DNA from: Brevundimonas sp. Root608
GTDB lineage: Bacteria; Pseudomonadota; Alphaproteobacteria; Caulobacterales; Caulobacteraceae
Length of the DNA stretch: 64,000 nucleotides
Direction of reading: 5' to 3'
Assembly: GCF_001427825.1 (NCBI RefSeq)
Contig: NZ_LMGT01000004.1
Coordinates: forward strand, 124,001-188,000
The notes under the pieces were generated by a model that had not been told where the DNA came from, did no database searches, and saw only the letters and a program-made list of their open reading frames with translations. Shown piece after piece: positions 36,768-43,941 of the stretch. Each line of letters begins with the position of its first letter. Positions within the stretch are counted from its first letter, which is position 1. The position numbers were made by a program, and so were the translations under genes.

Positions 36768-37897
36768 GCGAACCTCGCCTTCAGCCGGTCCAGGGCGGGC
36801 CAGGCCCGGCTGCGTCGCGGCTTCAGCGCCCGGAACAGAAGTCTCAGCGAGATGGCCGTGGCCACGATCGGCAGCACATACTGGAACACGTTCAGCCAGC
36901 CGTTCCAGGCGCTGGCCGAAACGATGCCGTAGCCGGCGACGCGGACGATCAGGAACGCCGCGGCGGCCTTGGCGATTCTCAGGCTGTAGCCGGTCCGGCT
37001 GAACTGGCCGCCCATGATCGCGGTCAGGGCCATCGCCATGGCCATGAGTGCGTAGAGCGGGGCCGAAAGCCGCGAATGGCCCTCCGCGTTCAGTTCGCCG
37101 GCCGACCCCACGCTCTCGAGGTCCTGCGGCGACGGGTTGAACAGCTGCGGCAGGTACAGGTCCGACGGCTTGTAGCGAATTCGGTCCGTGACGTCGGCAT
37201 AGGGTGAAAGGTCCACCACGGTGCGGCCGAACGAGATGTATTCAAGGACTCCGCGGGACGAATAACTCTGGCGCGATCCGTTCACCAGGGTCAGGAAAGG
37301 GGTTCCGTCGATCCGGCCGAACCGCGCCTCGGCCGCATCCCAGGTGGTGACCTTGTCGCCTTCGTCGACATAGACGAACAGGTTCTTGAGCAGGCCGTTC
37401 TGCTCGATCTGCTGGACATACACGGTCAGGCCGTTGGGCCCTTGGACGAAGCGCCCCTCCTCGATCAGCACGGCGGCCAGGTCGGTGCGGATGGCGAAGG
37501 CCTCGGCGCGGGCCTGACGCTGGCCCCAGGGCATGAGGACCGTGGTGATCAGCAGGGTCGCCAAGGCCGCGATGGTCGCCAGCCGGATCGCCGGCCGGAT
37601 CGCTTGCCAGCGGGTCACGCCCGAGGCGAAGACGGCCGTCAGCTCCTGCTCGCGCTGCAGCCGGGTCAGGGCGATCAAGGCGCCGACGAACAGGCCGATG
37701 GGCACGATCACCGCGAGCAACTGCGGCACGGCCAGCAGGGTCAGCTTCATCATGACCCAGACGCTCTGGCCCCGTTCGACGATGACCTCGAGCTGATCCA
37801 GGCTTTGGCTGAGAATGCCGATTCCGGTCAGGGCGGCGCACGCGCCGACGACGGGACGGGCGATCTGCCGGAAAAGATAGCCTTGGATCAGGGTCAT
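36764..37897 (-). CDS. lptF: LPS export permease LptF
   Basis: Partner subunit of LptG, 377 residues from ATG 37897. Start region TLIQGYLFRQIARPVVGACA, the conserved LTRLQREQELTAVFASGVTRWQ and C-terminal helices near LRIAKAAAAFLIVRVAGYG. An upstream ATG at 37942 would add 15 residues without family support. Divergent from pepA across 134 bp, so both promoters lie there. Confidence 0.92.
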   Translation of the reverse strand: MTLIQGYLFRQIARPVVGACAALTGIGILSQSLDQLEVIVERGQSVWVMMKLTLLAVPQLLAVIVPIGLFVGALIALTRLQREQELTAVFASGVTRWQAIRPAIRLATIAALATLLITTVLMPWGQRQARAEAFAIRTDLAAVLIEEGRFVQGPNGLTVYVQQIEQNGLLKNLFVYVDEGDKVTTWDAAEARFGRIDGTPFLTLVNGSRQSYSSRGVLEYISFGRTVVDLSPYADVTDRIRYKPSDLYLPQLFNPSPQDLESVGSAGELNAEGHSRLSAPLYALMAMAMALTAIMGGQFSRTGYSLRIAKAAAAFLIVRVAGYGIVSASAWNGWLNVFQYVLPIVATAISLRLLFRALKPRRSRAWPALDRLKARFA

Positions 37898-38031
37898 GTT
37901 CAGGAGAAATCGCCCGTTGCAGGCGGCGGCGAGGGAGAGCATCTAATACACACCCGACCGCGCCCGTGAAACCGCGCGCGCTCATCCCAATCGACACCAG
38001 ACCGGGGCGTACCGCCCGGCGGGAGTAGTAA

Positions 38032-39507
38032 ATGAAGATCGAATTCGTCGCGTCCGCGAGCGCCCCCGAGGTTCTCGCCGTCCTCGTCAATGAAGGACGC
38101 ACCTTTGTCGGGACGGGCAGCCGCCTCGACGTCGCGACATCGGGCGCCCTGAACCGCGCCATGACCGCCAGCCGCTTCACCGGCGGGTCCAACAGCACCC
38201 TGATCGTGGCCGCTCCCGCGGGCGTGGATGCGGGCGCCATCGTCCTGACGGGGGCGGGCGATCCGACCAAATTCGACGACCTCGCCCTGGAGGCCGCCGC
38301 CGGCGCCGCCTATCACGCGGTCAAGCTGTCGGGCGCGACGGCGCTGACCATCGATGTGTCACACCTGTCGGCGGCCCAGGCCGCGCGCGCCGCCTTCGCA
38401 GCCCGTCTGGCCGCCTATCGCTTCCTCAAATACCGCACGACGCTGAAGCCCGAAAAGACGCCGTCGATCGAGACCATCCGCATCGTGGCCGCCGACCCCA
38501 AGGCCGCCCAGGCCGCCTGGGCGGATTTCGCCGCCGTGGCCGAGGCCGTGGAATTCTCGCGCGACCTGGTCAGCGAGCCGGCCAATGTCCTGTACCCGGA
38601 AGAGTTCGCCAAGCGGGTGAAGGGCCTCGAAAAACTGGGCCTCGAAGTCGAGATCCTGGGCGAGAAGGAGCTTGAGAAGCTCGGCTTCCGCACCCTGCTG
38701 GCCGTCGGCCAGGGCAGCGTGCGCGAAAGCAAGGTCGCCATCATGAAATGGAACGGCGGCGCGAAGGGCGACCAGCCCATCGCCTTCGTCGGCAAGGGCG
38801 TCTGCTTCGACACCGGCGGCATTTCGATCAAGCCGGCCGACGGCATGGAAGAGATGAAGTGGGACATGGGCGGCGCGGCCGCGGTGGCCGGCCTGATGCA
38901 CGCGCTGGCCGGCCGCAAGGCGAAGGTCAACGTCGTCGGCGTTCTCGGGCTGGTCGAAAACATGCCCGACGGCGCGGCGCAGCGGCCGGGCGACGTGGTC
39001 ATGTCGCTGTCGGGCCAGTCGGTCGAGGTCCTGAACACCGACGCCGAGGGCCGCCTCGTCCTGGCCGACTGCCTCTGGTACACCCAGGAACGTTTCAAGC
39101 CGAAATTCATGCTCGACCTGGCCACCCTCACGGGCGCCATGATCGTGGCCCTGGGGCTGGAATACGCCGGCGTCTTCTCCAACTCGGACGAACTGGCGAA
39201 CAACTTCCTCGCCGCCGGTCCCAAGGTCGGCGAGAACGCCTGGCGGATGCCGATCCCGGCCGCCTACGAGCGCCACATCGACACCCCGATCGCCGATGTG
39301 AAGAACACCGGAAACGGCCGCGCGGGCGGTTCGATCACCGCCGCCCTGTTCCTGCAGCGCTTCACCAACGGCACGCCCTGGGCGCATATCGACATCGCCC
39401 CGACCGCCTGGATCAAGGACTCGAAGAACCCGACCGTGCCCGACGGCGCCGTCGGCTGGGGCGTCCGCACGCTCGACCGCATGGTGGCCGACGCCTACGA
39501 GTCCTGA
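38032..39507 (+). CDS. pepA: Leucyl aminopeptidase (M17)
   Basis: Dinuclear-metal cytosolic aminopeptidase of 491 residues. Metal and catalytic residues appear in VGKGVCFDTGGISIKPADGM, EEMKWDMGGAAAV and the signature NTDAEGRLVLAD; LATLTGAMIVALG follows. It is followed after 23 bp by holC, the same pairing as E. coli pepA-holC. Confidence 0.97.
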   Translation: MKIEFVASASAPEVLAVLVNEGRTFVGTGSRLDVATSGALNRAMTASRFTGGSNSTLIVAAPAGVDAGAIVLTGAGDPTKFDDLALEAAAGAAYHAVKLSGATALTIDVSHLSAAQAARAAFAARLAAYRFLKYRTTLKPEKTPSIETIRIVAADPKAAQAAWADFAAVAEAVEFSRDLVSEPANVLYPEEFAKRVKGLEKLGLEVEILGEKELEKLGFRTLLAVGQGSVRESKVAIMKWNGGAKGDQPIAFVGKGVCFDTGGISIKPADGMEEMKWDMGGAAAVAGLMHALAGRKAKVNVVGVLGLVENMPDGAAQRPGDVVMSLSGQSVEVLNTDAEGRLVLADCLWYTQERFKPKFMLDLATLTGAMIVALGLEYAGVFSNSDELANNFLAAGPKVGENAWRMPIPAAYERHIDTPIADVKNTGNGRAGGSITAALFLQRFTNGTPWAHIDIAPTAWIKDSKNPTVPDGAVGWGVRTLDRMVADAYES

Positions 39508-39530
39508 GCGGGGGCGGGAGGTAGAGCCGG

Positions 39531-39992
39531 ATGTCTGAGGCAGCACCGGAAATCTGGTTCTACCATCTCGAGCGCTCGACGCTGGACCAGGTCCTGCCCG
39601 GCCTGCTGGAGAAGACGCGCGAACGGGGCTGGAAGGCTCTGGTCCGCGCGTCTGACCCGCGCCTGCTCGACGATATCGACGAGCGGCTGTGGACGTATCG
39701 CGACGAGAGCTTCCTGGCCCACGGCCGGGCCACGGAGGCGGAGGCGCCGCGCCAGCCCATCCTGCTGACCGAAACGACCGAGAACCCGAACGCCGCTCAG
39801 GCGCTGTTCATTGTGGACGGCTCTGAATTGGGCGACACGAAAGGCTTCGACCGATGCTTCATCATCTTCGACGGACGGGACGAGGCGGCGCTGACCGGCG
39901 CACGGGTCCGCTGGAAGGCGCTGAAGGATCAGGGGGGCAACCTGGCCTACTGGAAACAGTCGCCCGAAGGCCGCTGGGAAAAGGCGGCCTGA
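39531..39992 (+). CDS. holC: DNA polymerase III chi subunit
   Basis: HolC, the clamp-loader accessory protein that contacts SSB, 153 residues. IWFYHLERSTLDQVLPGLLEK is the family start; LTEWRWK-type sequence is replaced by ERLWTYRDESFLAHG, and NPNAAQALFIVDG, FDGRDEAALTGARVRWKAL match the family. The 3' end overlaps the presumed start of the first I78-like gene. Confidence 0.92.
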   Translation: MSEAAPEIWFYHLERSTLDQVLPGLLEKTRERGWKALVRASDPRLLDDIDERLWTYRDESFLAHGRATEAEAPRQPILLTETTENPNAAQALFIVDGSELGDTKGFDRCFIIFDGRDEAALTGARVRWKALKDQGGNLAYWKQSPEGRWEKAA

Positions 39993-40303
39993 TCGCCCTC
40001 GCGGCCCTGGCCGCCTGTTCGACGCCCGCCTCTGACGCCGCGGCGCCGCGCACCGTCGAAGAGGCGCAGCTGAGCCAGCCTGTCGGTTCCCGGCCCACCT
40101 ATCCGACCGTCGACATGTGCCGCGCCGGCGAGCTGCAATGGCTGGTCGGGAAACGGAAGACCGAAATCCCCGTTCCCGTCGACGTCGTGAACCGCCGGGT
40201 CGCCTGCACGACCTGCCCGGTGACCGAGGACTATTCGCCTCAACGCCTGAACATCTTCTTCAACGAGCAGACGCAGATCGTCGAACAGGTTCGTTGCGGC
40301 TGA
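39974..40303 (+). CDS. I78-like inhibitor lipoprotein, paralogue 1
   Basis: First of three tandem small lipoproteins resembling peptidase-inhibitor family I78. It has a lipobox-type LIALAALAAC near the start, then MCRAGELQWLVGKRKTEIP, a CTTCPVTEDY segment and the I78 ending RLNIFFNEQTQIVEQVRCG. There is no ATG, GTG or TTG between the end region of holC and the signal: candidates are CTG at 39974 or 39989, or a far-upstream ATG. The start is therefore uncertain, and the gene may depend on coupled translation from holC. Confidence 0.65.
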   Translation: MGKGGLIALAALAACSTPASDAAAPRTVEEAQLSQPVGSRPTYPTVDMCRAGELQWLVGKRKTEIPVPVDVVNRRVACTTCPVTEDYSPQRLNIFFNEQTQIVEQVRCG

Positions 40304-40326
40304 GGCCATCAAGGGAGACGACGCCG

Positions 40327-40614
40327 ATGAAGACCCTGTTTATCAGCCTCGCCGCCGGCCTGCTGGCCGCCGCCTGTGCGCCGATGGAAGAGGGCGGCGC
40401 GACCGCGCCCTCCGACGGCCCGAGCACGTGCCGGGCCGACCAGTACCAGCGCTACCTCGGCCGCAGCCGCACCGAACTGCCGCCCAGACCGGCCAACGAG
40501 ACCTGGCGCGTCACCTGCACCACCTGTCCGGTGACGATGGACTACAACCCGGGCCGACTGAACATCCTCTATGAAGAGCGGACCGGGATCATCCGCGAGG
40601 TCAAATGCGGATGA
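40327..40614 (+). CDS. I78-like inhibitor lipoprotein, paralogue 2
   Basis: A 95-residue lipoprotein with a clear signal and lipobox (MKTLFISLAAGLLAAAC). The mature domain reads CRADQYQRYLGRSRTELPP, then CTTCPVTMDYNPGRLNILY and IIREVKCG. GGGAG lies nine bases before ATG 40327. I78 family members inhibit serine proteases such as subtilisin; here the usual RPG segment before VTMDY is replaced by CTTC. A disulfide or metal role is possible. Confidence 0.8.
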   Translation: MKTLFISLAAGLLAAACAPMEEGGATAPSDGPSTCRADQYQRYLGRSRTELPPRPANETWRVTCTTCPVTMDYNPGRLNILYEERTGIIREVKCG

Positions 40615-40880
40615 GGGGCGCGATTGTCGCCGCCGCCATGACGCTGGCCTCATGCGCCCCGGTCGAAACGCCGGGCGCGACGCCTGGTCCTGAACGATGC
40701 GACGCCGTGGCGTCGCGGTCGCTGGTTGGCTCCCATGTCGGAGCGGTGGATTTCCCGGCCGGGGCCAACGTCCGCATCGTCTGCACGACCTGCCCGACGA
40801 CGAAGGACCTGCGTCCCGATCGGCTCAATATCCGCTTCAATCAGGCGACGGGGATCATCGAACGCGTCGACTGCGGCTGA
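40611..40880 (+). CDS. I78-like inhibitor lipoprotein, paralogue 3
   Basis: An 89-residue lipoprotein (MRGAIVAAAMTLASC lipobox) with CDAVASRSLVGSHVG, CTTCPTTKDLRPDRLNIRF and IIERVDCG. The ATG at 40611 overlaps the stop of paralogue 2 by 4 bp; an ATG two codons earlier also exists. It is clearly homologous to the two upstream proteins, so the array arose by tandem duplication. Confidence 0.8.
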   Translation: MRGAIVAAAMTLASCAPVETPGATPGPERCDAVASRSLVGSHVGAVDFPAGANVRIVCTTCPTTKDLRPDRLNIRFNQATGIIERVDCG

Positions 40881-40897
40881 TCCGGCCCGACCGGGCG

Positions 40898-41770
40898 TCA
40901 GGTCGGCGGCGAAACCGCCATGTTGTCGATCAGCCGCGTCCGGCCCAGCCAGGCGGCCGCCAGAATGCGGGCCGGCGCATCCACCACGCCGTCGCGGAAG
41001 GGCGCCAGATCGTCGGCGCGCCGGACGGCGACGTAGTCGATCCGCTCGAACCCCGCCTTCAGCAGGGCCGCGTGGGCGTCGCGTTCGATCGCCGCCAGCG
41101 GACGTCGCGCCGTCGCCTGCGCCCCGGCCTCGGCCAGCACGCCGTTCAGCCGCCGCGCGGTCTCCAGTTCGGCTTCGCCGAGGTAGGCGTTGCGCGACGA
41201 CAGGGCCAGGCCGTAGCCGTCGCGCTCGGTGGGAGAACCGACGATCTCGGTCGGGATGTCGAGGTCGCGGGCCATCCGGCGAACCACCATCAACTGTTGA
41301 TAGTCCTTCTCGCCGAACACGGCGACGTTCGCCTGGACCTGGTTCAGAAGCTTGGCCACCACCACGGCCACGCCGCCGAAGAAGTGCGGACGGAAGTCGG
41401 TCTCAAGCCCCGCCGACGGCCCGCCGACGCTGACGGCGGTGACGAACCCCTCGGGGTACATTTCCTCGACCGTGGGCGCGAACAACAGATGACAACCCGC
41501 GCCGGCCAGCATCTCCGCATCCTGCGCCTCCCGCCGGGGGTATGACCCCAGGTCCTCGTGCGCGGCGAACTGGGTGGGATTGACGAAGACGCTGGCGACC
41601 ACGCGGTCCGTCCGACGGCCGGCCTCTCGGACCAGGGTCAAGTGACCTTCGTGCAACGCGCCCATGGTCGGAACGAAGCCGACGGTGAACCCATGGCGTT
41701 TCCACGCGCTGACCTGTTCACGCAGCGCGGCGACCGTGCGGACGACGGGAAGGGAATCGGGCTCGGTCAT
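40898..41770 (-). CDS. panC: Pantoate-beta-alanine ligase
   Basis: Pantothenate synthetase, 290 residues. HIGH-type FVPTMGALHEGHLTLV, VFVNPTQFAAHEDLGSYPR, VFGEKDYQQLMVVRRM and the KMSKS-like ERDGYGLALSSRNAYL. A long open frame continues upstream to 43093 but is antisense to mipZ and the SPOR gene; the ATG at 41770 gives the normal N-terminus. Confidence 0.97.
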   Translation of the reverse strand: MTEPDSLPVVRTVAALREQVSAWKRHGFTVGFVPTMGALHEGHLTLVREAGRRTDRVVASVFVNPTQFAAHEDLGSYPRREAQDAEMLAGAGCHLLFAPTVEEMYPEGFVTAVSVGGPSAGLETDFRPHFFGGVAVVVAKLLNQVQANVAVFGEKDYQQLMVVRRMARDLDIPTEIVGSPTERDGYGLALSSRNAYLGEAELETARRLNGVLAEAGAQATARRPLAAIERDAHAALLKAGFERIDYVAVRRADDLAPFRDGVVDAPARILAAAWLGRTRLIDNMAVSPPT

Positions 41771-41845
41771 GATGAACGGATTAACCCTTCGCCTTAAGCG
41801 TGCTTGTGAACCGTGCGGCAAAGGCCGCCGTGCGAGGGTTGGCTT

Positions 41846-42517
41846 ATGACGCCGAGCCTCCTGATCCGTCCAGTGCTTGTCCTTCTCGCCACCATGGGCC
41901 TGAGCGCCTGCGGCATGGTCGAGAGTGATCCGAATCGTTTCGAGACCCTTGCGGAATCCGTGGCGGCGATCCCGCTGGATGGTCAGCGCCAGCCTGGGCC
42001 CGCGCCCGCAATTCACCGCGCCTCCGCCGAACCCGCCCTGCGTCCCGCGATCCGGGTCGAGGTGCTGGATCCCCATGCCCTCTGGGACGCTCGCGACGCC
42101 GACATGAACGGCATGGTCGAACGCGCCGCCCCGCGCCTTGTGGCGGCCGCCGCGCCGGCGATGGCCGACGCCGTGGCGCAACAGGTGTCGACCCGGATCG
42201 ACGCCGCCGCCGTCAGCGCCGGGCTTCGGCCCGCCATCAAGGACCGGCCGGCAGCGACGACAGCCGCGCCCGCCGCCGGCCGTGGCCTGGTGCAGCTGGG
42301 CGCCTATTCCAGCGAAGCCTCGGCCCGCGCCGCCTGGGCCCGCCTCAAGAGCGGCGGGGCCGCCTGGGCCCTCGATGGCCTGTCGCCGGTCTATGAAGCC
42401 GTCGACGTCGGCGGTCGCCGCCTGACCCGGCTCAAGGTCCGCGCTCCGGCCGCGGGCGCCGCCGCCGTCTGCGCCGCGGCGGGAGTCGATGATCCCTGGT
42501 GCCGCCGCACGGCCTGA
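41846..42517 (+). CDS. SPOR-domain lipoprotein
   Basis: A 223-residue envelope lipoprotein: the signal LIRPVLVLLATMGLSAC ends in a lipobox. The middle is Ala/Pro/Arg-rich, and the C-terminal ~75 residues resemble a SPOR domain (GRGLVQLGAYSSEASARAAW, then YEAVDVGGRRLTRLKV). SPOR domains bind denuded septal glycan, so a division or remodelling role is likely. It is divergent from panC and upstream of mipZ. Confidence 0.82.
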   Translation: MTPSLLIRPVLVLLATMGLSACGMVESDPNRFETLAESVAAIPLDGQRQPGPAPAIHRASAEPALRPAIRVEVLDPHALWDARDADMNGMVERAAPRLVAAAAPAMADAVAQQVSTRIDAAAVSAGLRPAIKDRPAATTAAPAAGRGLVQLGAYSSEASARAAWARLKSGGAAWALDGLSPVYEAVDVGGRRLTRLKVRAPAAGAAAVCAAAGVDDPWCRRTA

Positions 42518-42632
42518 GCCGCGCATCCACAGCCCTGCCGTTCCGCTGCGTTGACGCCGGGCCCCGCGGCCGCGATTCTGCCTGTCCTGGCCGCGCGTCT
42601 GAGTCGGCGGCCCCACACAGGTATGAGTCCCC

Positions 42633-43472
42633 ATGGCTGACCCCACGGTCATCGTCGTCGGCAACGAGAAGGGCGGGGCGGGCAAGTCCACGCTCGCCAT
42701 CCACATCGTCACCGCCCTGCTGCACGCGGGCAAGCGCGTGGCCATCATCGATCTCGACCTGCGCCAGCGGTCGATGGCCAAATTCTTCGCCAATCGCGCC
42801 GCCTGGATGGCGGGCAACAGCCAGACCCTCCCGATGCCGATCGAGCCCGACATGGGCGACGGCAAGGCCCTGGCCCGGGCTGGCGAGGGTGAGCAACTGG
42901 CCCGGTTCGAGGCGGCCTTCGCCGAGGCGCGCGCCTCGGCCGAGGTCATCCTGATCGACACCCCGGGCGGGGACACCCTGCTGTCGCGCACGGCCCACGG
43001 CCTCGCCGACCAGATCGTCACCCCGATGAACGACAGTTTCGTCGACTTCGACCTGCTGGGTTCGGTGGATCCCGTCACCCTCGACCTGCTCAAGCCCTCG
43101 ATCTATTCCGAAAGCGTCTGGGAGGCCCGCAAACAGCGCGCCATCACCCAGGGCCGTCATGCCCAGATCGACTGGATCGTGGTCACCAACCGCCTCGCCG
43201 TCGCCGCCGCCCGCAACCGCCAGCGGCTGGAAGAGCGGATGGAGAAGCTGGCCCGCCGCGTCGGCTTCCGCATGGGGCCGGGCCTGCGCGACCGCGTCAT
43301 CTATCGCGAACTGTTCCCGTTCGGCCTGACCGTGGCCGACCTGTCCAACGACGTCCGGCCCGTGGCGGTGTCCCTGGCCCACGTCGCCGCCCGCCAGGAG
43401 ATGCGCAATCTGATGCAGGCCTTGGGTCTGGACAGCGGCGCCCTGGACGCCCCGCTCGACGCGGCGGCATGA
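42633..43472 (+). CDS. mipZ: MipZ-type division-site ATPase
   Basis: ParA/MinD-family ATPase that in Caulobacter forms polar gradients and inhibits FtsZ. The 279 residues contain a deviant Walker A NEKGGAGKSTLAIHIV with signature lysine, the switch I region DLDLRQRSMAKF, the switch II LIDTPGGDTLLSRTAHGLAD, and MipZ-specific SFVDFDLLGSVDPVTLDLLKPS. The C-terminus carries VIYRELFPFGLTV. This gene is the strongest lineage marker in the window. It is followed 4 bp later by a DnaJ-like gene. Confidence 0.95.
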   Translation: MADPTVIVVGNEKGGAGKSTLAIHIVTALLHAGKRVAIIDLDLRQRSMAKFFANRAAWMAGNSQTLPMPIEPDMGDGKALARAGEGEQLARFEAAFAEARASAEVILIDTPGGDTLLSRTAHGLADQIVTPMNDSFVDFDLLGSVDPVTLDLLKPSIYSESVWEARKQRAITQGRHAQIDWIVVTNRLAVAAARNRQRLEERMEKLARRVGFRMGPGLRDRVIYRELFPFGLTVADLSNDVRPVAVSLAHVAARQEMRNLMQALGLDSGALDAPLDAAA

Positions 43473-43476
43473 CGTC

Positions 43477-43899
43477 TTGAGCCTCATCTGGCTGGTCCTG
43501 GCCGCCATCGCCGTCTGGGCCCTGGTCCGGCTGGGACGCCAGAGCGAGGGCCCCCGCCGGGGTCAGTGGCGCGTCGCCGCCACCCTGTTCAGCGCGGTCA
43601 TGCTGGGGGGCGGGGTGTTGCTGGCCTTCCGCGGAGCCTGGCTGCCCGCCGTGGGCCTGATCGGCGCGGGCCTGTGGCTGACGGTGGCGTCGCGTCAGCG
43701 GGTCGTCGGGGCGCGTCGGACCGAGACCCTGTCCGATTCCGAAGCCCGGTCGATCCTCGGCGTAGCCGTTGACGCCTCGCCCGAAGCCGTCAACGCGGCC
43801 TGGCGCCGCCTGATGGGCCGCGCCCACCCGGACCAGGGTGGCACCGAAGGCCTCGCCGCCCGCCTGAACGCGGCGAGGGACAGGTTGCTGAAACGGTGA
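43477..43899 (+). CDS. Membrane-anchored DnaJ-domain protein
   Basis: A 140-residue protein: two N-terminal transmembrane helices (IWLVLAAIAVWALVRL and LFSAVMLGGGVLLAF) and a C-terminal J-domain with HPD in RRLMGRAHPDQGGTEG. The start is TTG at 43477. The J-domain is short but has the conserved LGVAVDASPEAVNAAWR helix. Its placement directly after mipZ suggests a shared transcript; its Hsp70 partner is not nearby. Confidence 0.85.
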   Translation: MSLIWLVLAAIAVWALVRLGRQSEGPRRGQWRVAATLFSAVMLGGGVLLAFRGAWLPAVGLIGAGLWLTVASRQRVVGARRTETLSDSEARSILGVAVDASPEAVNAAWRRLMGRAHPDQGGTEGLAARLNAARDRLLKR

Positions 43900-43904
43900 C
43901 GGCA

Positions 43905-43934
43905 TTCTCCCTCCCCCGAAGTGGGGAGGGAGAA
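43905..43934. terminator. Hairpin between convergent mipZ operon and topA (family D single unit)
   Basis: TTCTCCCTCCCC (43905-43916) pairs perfectly over 12 bp with GGGGAGGGAGAA (43923-43934). It lies between the J-domain gene stop and the topA stop, where a bidirectional terminator would be expected. The sequence is one half of the doubled family D element. Confidence 0.6.
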
Positions 43935-43941
43935 AGTGTGG

